Source: Hevea brasiliensis (lineage: Eukaryota > Streptophyta > Magnoliopsida > Malpighiales > Euphorbiaceae). From it: a stretch of DNA of 64,000 nt. The stretch's first letter is position 1, and each line of letters starts with the position of its first letter. Shown here one piece after another: positions 35,051-46,727 of the stretch. The stretch spans positions 58,100,422 through 58,164,421 of the forward strand of contig NC_079495.1 of NCBI RefSeq assembly GCF_030052815.1, in the 5' to 3' direction. The notes beneath the pieces are model-generated. The model was not told the DNA's origin, did no database searches, and saw nothing but the letters and a program-made list of their open reading frames with translations. The position numbers were made by a program, and so were the translations under genes.

Positions 35051-37470
35051 CAACTACTAACTTTAAAACTTAAGTTAAAACATAATTTGTCAAAGCATAA
35101 TAAATCACATTTTTCTTAAGCATGAAAACTTCACAATAGTTCTAAGTTCATAAGAGCCATTTATTGGAATAACATTTCAAATGAGAAATCATACTTCATA
35201 AATCACTATTCACAAAGCATTAGTGTTGCCAACATCAACACACAGTTTAGGCCATGACACAAAATTTCACGATCAGTGCCGTGTTGTACACCATGACAAA
35301 GCAATCTCAACCTCACTAACCATTATTAATGAGAGAAAGGCTAGCTAGCTAATGAGTACTCATGTAGTCTTACCCCACTAACCGTTATTAATGGGAGACA
35401 TAATCAATATCAATTATCAACCCCAAGTAGCCATTACTACAGGGGAGTTCTAAAAGGGACTGTCATGCCAAATGTGGTTTCAAAATAGTTTCCAAAAATT
35501 TTCCACTCAATAATCACATTTATAAACCAATAAACACATTTAAATTCATCATAATATCCATATAAAGGTGGCAACACCCAAATTTCTTAAATGCAAAAGA
35601 AAAACCATATTTCAGTCAAAGTAAACTTGTTCAAAGCAAACTCATTCAAATAAACCTATTCCAAGCAATTTATAAGTTTAAAAATGAAGAAAATGTTAGA
35701 TGTGCACAAACCTTCAATGCTCTCCTTTCTTGTTACCTACTTCTCCTTGTCCGTTCCAACTTCTTTTTCTACTAAAAATACACAAATAGAACCTTAATAC
35801 CAATCTCAATTGCTGCTAAGAACTCATTACATGTATGTCTAATGCATCCCAAGTTAGCTTTGAAAATTTTAGAATATTTTGGTTTTGGGACAGCTTGGTG
35901 CCCTAATCTTTGAACCTAATTTTTACCTTGTTTTGATCATACTTTAGTGAGGTATTCTTCATGAAAATTGTTCATTTAGGTCTTAACTTTACTTTTCTTT
36001 TCGAATCGCCTAATTCAGAGCTGTGTAGCTCAAGTTATGACCAAAATACATTTACTGTTTACGTCACTATTCATGCTGCAGAATCAGCTCTAGCAGATTT
36101 ATCAATCCAACTTCGTTCAGCAATTTGATTAAGTTCAGTCCATAATTTGGTCTAATGTTCTTCATACAAAATGTTCTAGTATGTCTTAGGTTTCCATCGG
36201 TTCAAGAATCGCCTAAATCGGAGTTTTCTAAAGAGAGTAATGGCCATACAAAGTTTACTGTTCATATGGTAAATCTGCAGTTCTGTAGATTCAATGATTC
36301 AACTTTGCTTAGCAATTTAATTGGGTTAAGTCCATAATTTGGCCTCAATTCTTCATATGAAATGTTTTACTATGTCTTAGGTTTCCATCGGTTCAAGAAT
36401 CGCCTAAATCGGAGTTTTCTAGAGAGAGTTATGGCCATGCAAAGTTTACTGTTCATATGGTCAAATTCTGCAGGTTCCAGAATTGTGTCTCTAAGTTCAA
36501 GCCAAGGTTTAGGCAATTTCTGGGTAGTTTCTGGGGTGGGTCTCTTCATGAAAATTCTAGCCCTATGTCTTAAGTTTCATTTCCAATTGGTTTCACACCA
36601 ATTAGAGTTCTGTAGCTCAATTTATGGGCTGTCAAACACACTGAACTCAGTGTGCAAATTCTACCCTAGGTTTAAAATTTTCATTTCTTCAATTATTCCC
36701 TCTAACCAACCTCAATTCACATTTAATTCACCCAAAATGACTATAATTTAGCATTGACACATCAATGGCACTTCCTAGCACAAAACCCACAATTTTCAAA
36801 CACCAAAGTTTGTAATTTTCCCTAATCCTATCATTTCGTTACTTTCATTCATCAACCTAATGTCAATTCAAACTAAATAAACCTCAAATGATCATAATTT
36901 AACACTACACACTCCAGTTTCACTTTCTAGCACCAAAACCCAATTTTCCCATGAACCCTAATCCCCTATAACTAAATTTATGCAATCCCATGAAATCTTA
37001 CTACTTCCAATCATGCATACTACTTCACTTTAACTTAGATTTATCATCAATTTAATTAAAAATACATCAAACCCTAATTTTTCTCCCATTTGGCCAAAAC
37101 CCTAGTTTAGGTTCCATACATGTTTTCTTTCATTTTCTTATGAAATTTCATCATAAATTAACTTCATTCCAAGCTTATACAACTAATCTAACATGAAAAG
37201 AAACTTACCTCTTGTTGATTTCTTTCTAACTTCACTTTTCTTCTAATTCTTGTTCTTCTTGCTTTTAATCTCTCAATCAAAGATCTCTTTGATATTTTCT
37301 TTTAGTGGACTATGGAATTTATGAAGGGAATTTAAGAGAATTAAAACTTGGGAGGGGAAATCAATGAGGGGAAGAAGTGGAAGAAGAAGAGAAAAAGAGA
37401 GAGAGAGGAAGAGAGGAGAGGGTGGTGGCATCTTATGAAAAAAAAAGAAATGAAGAAGACTTTGTCTTCT

Positions 37471-37473
<3 letters not shown>

Positions 37474-37528
<55 letters not shown>
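37474..37528. repeat. (TA)n microsatellite
   Basis: About 27 TA units, against about 12 at the matching site 25559-25583. Confidence 0.95.
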
Positions 37529-37532
<4 letters not shown>

Positions 37533-38040
37533 CCCCAAAATTAGCTTATTAAAATTATAAATTTTAATTGTGTCATAAGGATAATTAAACTTAAATTTTT
37601 ATTCCTTTTTTTTTACATTTACACTTAATTTTTTCCTTTTAATTAAATAATTAAATTTAACTATCAAAAGCCCATAAGTCTTTCATTTTAATTTTGTCAT
37701 AATGGAAATGAAAGTTTAAGTTTTCATTTCTTAAATTTTCCCTTACATATTTTTACTTGAATTTTTCTTCAATTTTTACCCCATAATTCAATTCATTAAT
37801 TTCATTTAATTTAATTGACATTTTGGTCAAAAGTCAACTCTTGAGGTGAATTGACCAAAATGCCCCTCATCGGGTCATAATCCTTCTTTTTATAATACCC
37901 GATGAGTCCTTAGCTTTTTTGTTCACTAGAATTTTTATTGTGTCTATCTCAATTAATTTTCTATTTATTTTTCATCCTCAAGGTGTCTTTGAATAGTATG
38001 GTACTATTCATAACTCGGAGGTTCGGGGTGTTACACTTCT

Positions 38041-39500
38041 TCCCTTAGCTTTTTTACCTCCCTTTTGAGGATTCGCTATCGGTCTTCCAATTGCCTTATC
38101 CATTCTAGAAACTACTAGTTCTCGGCATCCGATCTCTATAGAGAGCTGACCAAATAAGCATTATCTTTTTCTAAAAGAACTTTCTGATGAGGGGAGCTAG
38201 CTTCAGGTTCTGCTGTCTTGGAAATTGGGCATCCCTGATCTCTGCTGGCCCTCCATCTAAAGTAATCTTCCGTGGTGCTCGGCCCTTTAGGCGATCTTTC
38301 AATCATAGTGATGCTCTCCCATGATTTGCGGAATACTTTCAATTCTTCCTCACTATCGAGCCCGTGGTAGAAATGAATTTAATGGTGTTCTTCAACACTG
38401 AGCGCGGATTGGGTTGAACCGAACTGCCTCATTACCAACGTCGGGACGTAACTTGTGTATTCGGCCACCCCGATCAAAGATACTAAATGATTACTTCCCA
38501 TACTGAACAAAATAGGTTGACCCAACATCCACAATTTCCTCCAGCAGTAGTTGTGACTGTTGAAGCTTAGAATCTGCTCTTGCCACTGCAGCTCATTCTT
38601 TGGATTGATTGCTAATCTAGCCATTTTCTCAATAAGCAGCTGGTCAGGATACCAAGTTAATCCCTTAGTCTCCAGAGGACACATGTGACTGAGGATCCAA
38701 AGGTGTAGCAATTGAGAACAACACTTAATAGATCCCCTGCCTTGTCGTCGACAATAAGTAAGAGTCAATAGGGTCTCTGCAAGGATTGCCAGTATTGCGT
38801 TGATCTTTTGCTTTTCTACTGCCCAGAACATCTTCGTGACACTGCAGGTTATAATTCCCAAAGGCCCAGGAAATATAATTAGGTCGTAAATCCCCAGAGC
38901 TAGTGTCATCGAAGCCTGTTCCCATTATCTGTTTTGAATGTGTAGATCCAAATGTTTTTTGACATAAGTCCAATACCACCCACGTGTGTTCCCTTTGACA
39001 GTTTCTCTCGCTTTTGCTTCCTCCGTGGAGACCCCCAATATATGTGCAAACCGTTTCCAAGTCTGCCTATGTTCGAGGTGTAGGTAGATCCGATTCTGTG
39101 CCACATAAGGGATCTCTAGTAGCGCCTGATATTCTTCCATAGTGGGGGTTGTATCAATGTCGTTGAAGGGGAACACTACATACTTGGGATTCCAGATTGA
39201 CAGCATGGCTTTTATAGCTAAAACTTGGACTCTGACCCATATCAAGGTTGCAATCCTTCCATATTTTTCCTCAAACTTTGCGTTGACATGATCGGGGAGT
39301 GATTTCCAAATGCTAGATAGCTCCGCAAGGCCGGTCATTTTGACTTCGACCCTGCTCAAATCTAATGGAGGTAACAGGCCAGTGTCTGCCCCGGTGGCAT
39401 CACTCTGTGGAGACTCTGAACTATGAAGCAGTTCGGACCATGGTCTAGCGTTTTGTTCTTATTTAGGAACTTCTTCCATCGACTGACTCGAGGATGCCAT
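38041..39500 (-). pseudogene. Ogre-type ORF1 with DUF7745-like domain (broken)
   Basis: The start at 39500 gives MASSSQSMEEV. A stop at 39459-39461 follows, but the frame stays open to about 38925 (LSSIWKSLPDHVNAKFEEKYG..., with YVVFPFNDIDTTPTMEEYQALL). After a frameshift it resumes at 38909 (ALGIYDLIIFPGPLGI; AILAETLLTLTYCRRQG; LVSLIGVAEYTSYVPTLVMR) and continues to a coiled-coil-rich tail with EDYFRWRASRDQG. These blocks match, in order, what I recall of the plant DUF7745 family, known mostly from retrotransposon-derived proteins of unknown function. The tail is cut at 38036 by element D. A role in the Ogre life cycle is inferred only from position. Confidence 0.75.
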
Positions 39501-40360
39501 GTTAAAGTTTCTGTTTTACCCTTTTCAAACTCCAATTCACAACTCCTGTGGAGAAAATTGTTAGCGGAATAAATTCAGGTAATTTTGAATTATACTGCTG
39601 ATGTGGTAATATCTATACACCTATCAAAGTAGGAAAGTGTTTAGATCATTCTGATAGTATGATTCAAAATTACCCCCAAAAAGAAAATTAAAAATACAAA
39701 CAGAGTAAGGTAAAAGCATGTCCCTTTTTATCCCAAAACAGAGAGAGTCCTAGTACTGGGTAAGTATTATCTAATTGGATAGTTCTATCTTACGAGGTAG
39801 TTTGCTACGGCTTTCAGCTAATGTGATAGTTTAGCTCAAGGTCTAATTTTCTAAAAGCTACAAGTCCCCAAATTGTCCCTACTGTAAACAGTAGAGCCCC
39901 ATTCCACTACCATGATACTAACGAGAGAATTCCATGGGTATCACAGTAGATGGAACAAGTTCCAATTTGAGGAGAAGCCTTCACGGATACTAACAGGGTA
40001 AAACCCACGGGTACTGCTACATGATGCCCTCCTATTTCCTAAGAGGGTGAGAAAGCCCGAGTATAGGTCTGAAGTGTGTGAGGACTTTGTGTGAGTGTTT
40101 AGTGTGTGAAGGGACACATTTACCTCTTCCCTGTACAGGGGAATTTTTCTTTCTTCCTTTTTTGTTTTTTTTTTTAGATAAAGAGTGCTGTGGGAAATAA
40201 GACAATCAAGATAAGCAAAACGGTTAGGAATAACAATAATTAACACATTAAGACTTTCGACTTTTGTAAGTTAAACCCCCTAATTACTATTTTAATTTAC
40301 AAGAGCATAAAATTAAATCCGCTTTTGGACCTCTAATCTAGGGTTAAGGTGAAAAACAAA

Positions 40361-40378
40361 TCCCCAGCGGAGTCACCA
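40361..40378 (-). promoter_or_regulatory. tRNA-Arg primer binding site
   Basis: The minus strand reads TGGTGACTCCGCTGGGGA, one mismatch from the complement of the 3' end of plant tRNA-Arg (TGGCGACTCCGCTGGGGA), the Ogre/Tat primer. Three bases separate it from the LTR. Confidence 0.88.
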
Positions 40379-40799
40379 AGCTATCGCAAGGTGATTTACG
40401 GTGGCCTGGACGAGGCTCTTCACTGAAGTGGGAAAAGTGAGGAGTCGCCACTTTAATTTTGAGGGAAATTAAAGAAAACCATTTGTGAAAATAGATTAAA
40501 AGGGAACCACGTCGAAAACAGAGATTCTAGGTTCGGAGTCCGTATACGGATGGGGAAGGTGTTAGGCACCCCGCCTCGTCCCTTAACGAGGGTAAAACAG
40601 ATTTAATGTTATGCTCTTCATTAATTAAAAAGATAATTAGAGGGTTGGGATAGTGATGATGTTAATCCTTTGTGCAAAATAAGGGAGTACTTGATATTTC
40701 ACTTCTTTTAGGTTGCCCCAAGAACACAAGTTCATGAGATGACCCTTTAGTGAGTAGGAATTGTATAGAGTTATTTTATGTATTGTGTTATTTTATTTT

Positions 40800-41330
40800 G
40801 GGTTTTTGTTAAGAGAGCTCTGGTGAGAAGCTTCTCCCGATCTCTAGATATGTTTTATTAAGAATTTTAAGCGGGAGATTTCCGATAAGAACTCTCCTCC
40901 GATCTCTGTGTTTTTTTTTAATTTTGAATGAGAATAAGGTAAGAACTCTCCCCCGATCTCTTAAAGTATTTATTTTAGATTTTTTAAGTGGAGGATCTCG
41001 GATAAGAGCTCTCCTCCGATCTCTGTATTTTATTTAAATGAGAATCAGGTAAGAACTCTCCCCCGATCTCTTAAAGTATTTGGTTTAGATTTTTTAAGTG
41101 GAGGATCTCGGGTAAGAACTCTCCTTCGATCTCTGTATTTTATTTAAATGAGAATCAGATAAGAACTCTCCCCCGATCTCTTAAAGTATTAGGTTTAAAG
41201 TTTCAAGAGTCTCGGACAAGAACTTTTCTCCGATCTCTGTGTTTGAATTTGGAATGAGAATCAGGTAAGAACTCTCCCCGATCTCTCAAAGTATTCAGTT
41301 TAAAGTTTTAAGTAAAGACTTTGAACTAAG
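40800..41330. repeat. Minisatellite rich in GATCTC in Ogre LTR
   Basis: About five imperfect units of roughly 110 bp. Each contains GTAAGAACTCTCCCCCGATC followed by TCTTAAAGTATT, alternating with a related TCTCCTCCGATCTCTGTATT half. Confidence 0.85.
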
Positions 41331-42317
41331 GATTCTGGCGCCAAAAAGAGCCAAAAACTCATGCAAAACTTTTCTTAACCCATTGAACCTTATAACTAGA
41401 AGGAGAATACAAGACCGATCTCCTCGCCGATCACCTATGTGATCGCCCTGCTAGCAATATCTGATCTCTTTTGGTTACTAGTCCAGGACCCAATCTTATC
41501 TCGATTCTCGCTCCATTATGTCATCTTTTGGGCTTGTTTTGTAACCTGACCTCATAACTTATTCATCTGACCTATTATTCGACCTCTTGTTATGCCTATC
41601 CTTTTGTTATTTTTATTTGTTCGAAAACTTCCATGTTAAGATACTTCTACCAATATTTTTTAAATTACCTACAGGTTGTCCACAACCAGAACATCTATTT
41701 TCGAAAGAAATGAAAACTACGAAGAGAAAAATAGAGTTTACGAATGAATAAAAGAAGAAGACTTGAGAAATAACTATGGACCTGAATAATCTACGTTGGG
41801 ATTTTAGTGCAACTGAACATAACAAAATTTTCAAGAACAAGAATAGATAAAATAAAAAACGAGCATTCGATAAATTAACAGTCAAGACGCTTACTTGTAG
41901 GAGGTTGAGGCTATTGAATTAACTCTGGAACCACTAATGTTGTAGAGTTGAAAGCTGATGGTCGAAGGACTAGCGCTTACTTTAAAGTAACGAGAACTAG
42001 GTTGGAATGCAGTTGAACCGAAGCAACGGTAACTGGGTCGAAATGAAGTCAAGCTTGGAGAATAATATGTTTGGGCGATGAAGATGAAACTGAACAAAAA
42101 ATGGTCTCGCAAAGTAATGAACCAACACTGAAAATGAAGAATTTCAGGGTCCAAAACTCCTTCAATGGAGATACTTAAGAAAACTGGTTTCTGAAGTTTC
42201 TCGATTCTATAAAAGCTTTGAATGGCAAAGTAGCAAGACTGAATCAAATTTCAGAGCCTTTCCACTATAATCACTACCACCTTTTTTGTCTGTCCCTTCT
42301 ATAGTATTGCATGTAGG

Positions 42318-42325
42318 TATTTATA
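42318..42325 (-). promoter_or_regulatory. Likely LTR TATA box (sense)
   Basis: TATAAATA on the minus strand (plus-strand TATTTATA), in the context CCCTATAAATACCTAC. It is matched by TATAAATA at 62737-62744 in the other LTR copy. It would drive the genomic transcript. Confidence 0.6.
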
Positions 42326-43275
42326 GGGAACGGGTGCTCCTTATGAAGGGTCAGGATCTCATCATGGGAGACAAAGGGTTTAGATTCAAAAGGACACAAT
42401 CCAACGTCTGAGAATAAAAGAGAATCAAAATGGAGGGTTGAGATTTCAAAAGGACACAATCCGACGTCTGAAAATTTACGACCCCGCTGATCGGAGAACC
42501 ATGAGGACAACATCTAATGATAGTGAGGGAACCAGACTAATTTACCAATCAAGATCAAAAGTGACGATCGTGCCGATCTCGAATCGATCTATTGATATAA
42601 TCGGTGAACCAATCTCAAGCAAGAGGACTACTAATTTCAATCTTAATGTCAGTGACTGCCTCTTGAAGTTCATTTGGCTCCTCACCATATTGAGTGTCCC
42701 GACTGCAGCTCGGTTCTGGTCGATGACATCGACGATGACTCTGCTCACCATTATGAAAGTCATAGTCACCCTATCTGAGCTGCACATTTATCCGATACTT
42801 GTGGCTAGCTTTCTGATTAAACACATCTTTGGATTCAGCCACAAGACTAGGCTTTGACATAGGCCCTTACTGGGTAAGATGTAGTATTAATCCTTAGAGA
42901 TCGCCCAAATGATGTAATCTGATCTTTAAAGATTCCCTTAATGATGTAATCCGATCTTTTGAGATCACCCAAATGATGTAATCCGACCTTTTAGAAATAA
43001 AATGAAATTTTATTTGAAGGTTATTATTTAATTATTACATTAGTTATTTTTTGATCTTTGATGTGCATATCCGATCTGATCTCTAACTAAATCGTCATTA
43101 GCCAATCTGTGGCTTTGAAAGTTTGCCCAATCCAATAACCCTAGCTAACCATTCTCATTTATTCGATTTTATTATTGTGTTTCTGAAACCTTCCTGCAAT
43201 GTGTTAGGAAAGCGAGCCAATTCCGCTAACCGATGCGCCATTTGGGACTTTGTGAGCATTAAATGCTCAGACGGG

Positions 43276-43283
43276 TATAAATA
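43276..43283 (+). promoter_or_regulatory. TATA box of the LTR-embedded antisense gene
   Basis: TATAAATA in the context CGGGTATAAATAGGGGG, 126 bp before the ATG at 43409. The equivalent in the second copy is 61363-61370 (minus). Confidence 0.65.
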
Positions 43284-43408
43284 GGGGGAGGGTCAATCAC
43301 TTGCTCCCTTATGTCACTTTCAGAACTTTGCTAGCAATCTCAAGATTCTCGCGTTTCTTCAAGGATTTTGATTCTTTTCTTAGTTAAACTTCTTTTGTTT
43401 TTTTGAAA

Positions 43409-45261
43409 ATGAGTGGCGCCGAGGGTCAGAGAGCTGCTAGCCCGCCTTCCGTTCACATCTCGTGGACATTGGATGAAGTTGAGGTAATTAGTCCAAGTGG
43501 ACGACCTAAACCTTCTGCAACCTCCGTCCCAGCTTGTGGTCGGGTGGCTCAATCCAAATGGGCCTCTACTTCGGGGAAAGAAAATCTCCCCCTGGATGAA
43601 TTGCCATCGATCCTTAAAGAAATCGACCTGCAGTCTATTAGTCAAGTGTATAACCTCCGAACTGACTCTTTTGAGCTTATACAATGCCATAGCAATCTCT
43701 AAGCCAACCATTTCTTTGAAGAAAATGATGTGATCATGGTGTATGAGGAATAAAGGCCGGACTTCGGTTTCCCTTGGACGATTTCTTTAAGGCCATTCTG
43801 AAGCTCCATCATGTAAGCTTAGCCCAAGTGCACCCTAATTCATGGCGGATCCTGGTGACTTTCAGAGGGTTACGCCAAGCCAAAAGGCTTGAGCCTATAG
43901 CAAAGGTTTTTGCTGAGTTACATAGGCTTACTCGCCAGAAGGACGACGAGTACTGGTTCTTCCAAGCCAAGCCGCATTGTGGGCTTTTTACCGACCTCCC
44001 CTCTTCGCTGAAGAACTGGAAGAACCAATTCTTTATATTGAGGAGCAAGATTCCAAACGGCTTCGAGGGTTTTCCATGTAGTTGGCAGTACCTGGTCCCC
44101 TCGACTCCAAAAAAGATTACTTTGAATAGAGACGAGGAGGCCATGGTAAAGGAATTGAAGGAGCAGGTAGCCACCTATAAGTATTCTTGCTCATATCCCG
44201 TAATGGCCGAACTGAGGTGGTGGTTGATGCAGATGATCGCCAATGAGGACTATGAACTGTAGCTCTCTGACCTCAGACCAGGGATCGGTATAACCTAAAT
44301 CTTTAGCCTCCTGACTTAGGTGATCTCATTAACTGTTTTTTTTCGTGCAGGAATGGTTGGAGGCGAAGGTGCAAAGAAGAGCCGCAAGCGAAAAAGAGAG
44401 GTTTCCCGGAAGGTACGAGAAATGAAGATCGCCGCAGCATCCCAGACGCTAAGGTGAGATTCAGGAGAAGTGCCAGGCTCTTCGTCCCATCCTTCGGAAT
44501 AACTGCTCCCAGAGGTGGAGATCGCTCCTTCCCCTCCAAGACAGGAAGAACTGCCACCTCTGCCTGTTCCCTCAAGTGCTGAGGGAGGATCTTCTCAACC
44601 TGCTGTAAGGACCCTTTCCCGTGGTGCCCAGGTCCTCATTCACTCTCTAGAGAAGAACCGATCAGTTAGGGGGAATTCGGGCTTGGCCAAAGTTCTGGGT
44701 GCCACCATATGCCTCCAGGATGACCGGAACAGGCTGACCCCGGATAGCCTTGATAATCTCTTGGCTCAGACGATGAGCTTGAGCGTAGAGAGCCTGGTGA
44801 ACCAACACATAATCAGCGAAAAGGCTCATCTCCTGAGGTAAGAAATTCTGAAGGCGATCCAGGACGCTGCTTCCGCCCAAGCCCAACTTTCGTCCGCCCA
44901 GGACTATATCACTGAGATTGAGGGTCGGATGAAATCCTATAAGGATAAGATAGCCAAACTGGAGTGGGAATTAGAAGAAGCTCGGGCCCTCCGAACTGCC
45001 GATCTCACTCGCCTTATCGAAGAGATCAGAGTGAAAGAAGAAGAGGCTGTGACGAGGGAAGCTGACGCCTATGTGAATGCACATAGCGATCTACTGGCCG
45101 AGCTCGAAAGACGTTATCCTCGGGAAGACTTCTCCTGGATGGTGGATCTTGCTCCTAGAGATGATGAGGAGAGCGAGGAGGAGCTCGAGAGAGAGGGAAG
45201 GGATGAGAGAATTGACAATGTATCTGGGGAATAGGCTAGGGGAGAACCTCCAGCCGAATGA
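43409..45261 (+). pseudogene. Antisense gene in Ogre LTR: Transposase_28-like protein with coiled coil (copy 1)
   Basis: It begins MSGAEGQRAASPPS (ATG 43409). It includes a globular part (FPLDDFFKAILKLHHVSLAQ then VHPNSWRILVTFRGL, about 43770-43880) resembling the plant Transposase_28 family, whose function is unknown. After that come SLKNWKN and AELRWWL, then an intron (44288-44350), a basic stretch (KKSRKRKREVSRKVREMK), a coiled coil (about 44860-45060) and an acidic tail (DDEESEEELEREG). Stops near 43701, 43752, 44260, 44456 and 44840 break it; an extra TAG at 45232 precedes the family end PPAE. The gene runs opposite to the element's own transcription. It could be an accessory or antisense ORF like those known in Tat elements, or a captured gene. 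Confidence 0.72.
44288..44350 (+). other. Predicted spliceosomal intron in the antisense gene (copy 1)
   Basis: It starts GTATAACC and ends TTTTTTTTCGTGCAG, 63 bp. The protein resumes with MVGGEGAKKSRKRK. The second copy has GTATTTTC...TTTGTGCAG at the same place (60269-60329). Confidence 0.65.
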
Positions 45262-45845
45262 CTTGTAAATTTTATTTTGAAATGAATTGAAGTCCTTTTT
45301 CTGTTCAAATTCTTGATGAGATCAGAAAGTGTGCAAATTGTATGAGTACTTAATTGTTTGGACGTATTGGATATCAAACCTGAAAGCCACCATTAACCTA
45401 AGTATAAGAGATCGAAAAACATTGTAAGCCTGAGACCGGACTTAGCCATGACCAAACACTAGGTAAATCTTTAGAACATTGGAAAGACTTAATTTGAATT
45501 CTTAAGATTGGGATCATCAGTAGACCAAATAGAAACCTTTAACTTTATTTTAAGAAATATCTAGGACACACAAGTGAGGAACCCGATTCTAGCATTAGCT
45601 AAATGACTTTCCACAATATTTGTAAAGAGAGATCGAAGGCAAGACTAGATGAACCGGAGACACGTCATTGATTCAAACCCCTCTGATAAGAGATCGAAAA
45701 ACAATTAACTAAGTGTGGGATCAGTTTATTTCATGATCGATCAATAGATGTGTTTGGAAAAGTCATTTGTGATCGAAGGACGTCGGCTGGGAGTCGATTT
45801 TAAAGTCCCTTAACTTCAATGATCGGCCAAAATATGGTGTCGACA

Positions 45846-46727
45846 AAATACTTTCATCCATTAACACACAAAATCAAACTTGAATCCCTAGGTTTCTTCC
45901 ATGATTTCTTTAAGAAATCAATAGAAATCACTACATTGAGCCTTGAAAAGAAGAAAGCACTCAAGAAAAACAAAAGAAATTGAGAGTTTAGAATTCAAGA
46001 ATTTTAGCTAAGAAGTAGTTCAACAAGGTGAAGTGAAGTTTAAGTGAATTGAAGAGTGATTGAAGGTTATTTGAAGCTAAGAAACAAGGTTAGTGCTATG
46101 ATTTCCTCTTTATTTTAAAGTTTTGAGAAATTTTGTTAGGGTTTGGTATGATTAGGGTTTTTCTTGTTTATACCCTAATTGATGCAATTGAGTATATATT
46201 ATAACTCTTGGATATGAGTTGGCTATAAGTTGAGCCATACAAATCCAATTGCTTTGAAACTTAAACCAAATTAAAGCTAAGACACATAGCTACAACTTTT
46301 GTATTTTAGCCCAAGCTAAAATCCTAGGGCAAATGGGTCAAATTGTTAGGATAAGTGCCAAATATTGAAACTGGAATTTCCTGAGATTCCAGCAAAGTAT
46401 CCTTTGACCTCCGTGTGATATTTAGGGCATAACTCTCATTATATGACTCAAAATGACATGATTCAAAATGATTTGGAAACCTAAGACATAGCCTACAACT
46501 TTGTTTTAGAGACCTTACTCAAATTTTGGGTTTAAGACACCTGAATATTATGTGAAAAATTGACCTGAAAACCTGGAACCCTGAAATCTATAGGGTACTG
46601 CATCTGTGAGTAAGGGTTGATCAATCAGCCATAACTCACTCTACAAAACTTCAAATTTAGTGATTCTTAAACCTGTGTAACCCTAAAACATAGGGAAACC
46701 ATTCATATGAAGAACATAGAGTCAAAT
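45846..46727 (+). repeat. Gypsy LTR E, first piece
   Basis: The sequence resembles the middle of a plus-oriented family A/F-type LTR. It contains repeated phrases such as CATAACTCACTCTA and AGACATAGCCTACAAC. Its left end is covered by the Ogre LTR insertion. It ends with CAAAT (46723-46727), the duplication of the solo LTR that follows. Confidence 0.7.

Larger units (their letters stand above)
25005..38035 (-). mobile_element. Ty3/gypsy chromovirus element D (Tekay/Del-like) carrying a solo LTR
   Basis: In minus order: 5' LTR (34551-38035), primer site, gag, protease, RT, RNase H, integrase, chromodomain, purine tract, and a 3' LTR remnant (25005-26106) lacking its outer 2.36 kb. A family A solo LTR (26753-30152) sits in the integrase. 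The candidate right duplication is CTTCT (38036-38040); the left one is lost with the deleted end. The element is inserted in the ORF1 region of the Ogre-like element to its right. Confidence 0.92.
34551..38035 (-). repeat. Element D 5' LTR
   Basis: 3485 bp from TGTCACACCTTATCCC to GGGTGTTACA. It shares its right-hand third with 25005-26106. A long (TA)n lies at 37474-37528, after a GA-rich tract (37377-37425). No 5S-like block is visible, unlike families A, B and C. Confidence 0.93.
38036..45845 (-). mobile_element. Ogre/Tat-like Ty3/gypsy element, 5' LTR and ORF1 region
   Basis: In minus order: a 5.46 kb LTR (40382-45845), a primer site for tRNA-Arg (40361-40378), a leader of about 860 bp, then a DUF7745-like ORF1 that runs up to the element D insertion. 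An ORF1 before gag and a tRNA-Arg primer are hallmarks of Ogre/TatV elements. Gag-pol and the 3' LTR are not in the window, presumably lost with the left end of element D. AAATA (45846-45850) is the candidate right target duplication. The LTR matches 58728-64000. Confidence 0.82.
40382..45845 (-). repeat. Ogre-like 5' LTR (5.46 kb) containing an antisense gene
   Basis: The minus strand starts TGTCGACACCATATTTTGG and ends CCTTGCGATA (expected CGACA, so one C-to-T change). Its TATA box is at 42318-42325. The plus strand carries a separate gene (43409-45261). Within it, 40800-41330 is a minisatellite rich in CCGATCTC. The same structure recurs at 58728-64000. Confidence 0.8.

Noticed and set aside
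37348..37560. Basic ORF ending in a run of I-Y residues
   Set aside because: It is a translation of GA-rich and (TA)n simple repeats.
43340..43711. Minus-strand ORF over the start of the antisense gene
   Set aside because: Shadow of the conserved plus-strand frame (MSGAEGQRAASPPS...). It crosses the TATA-proximal leader and has no family resemblance.
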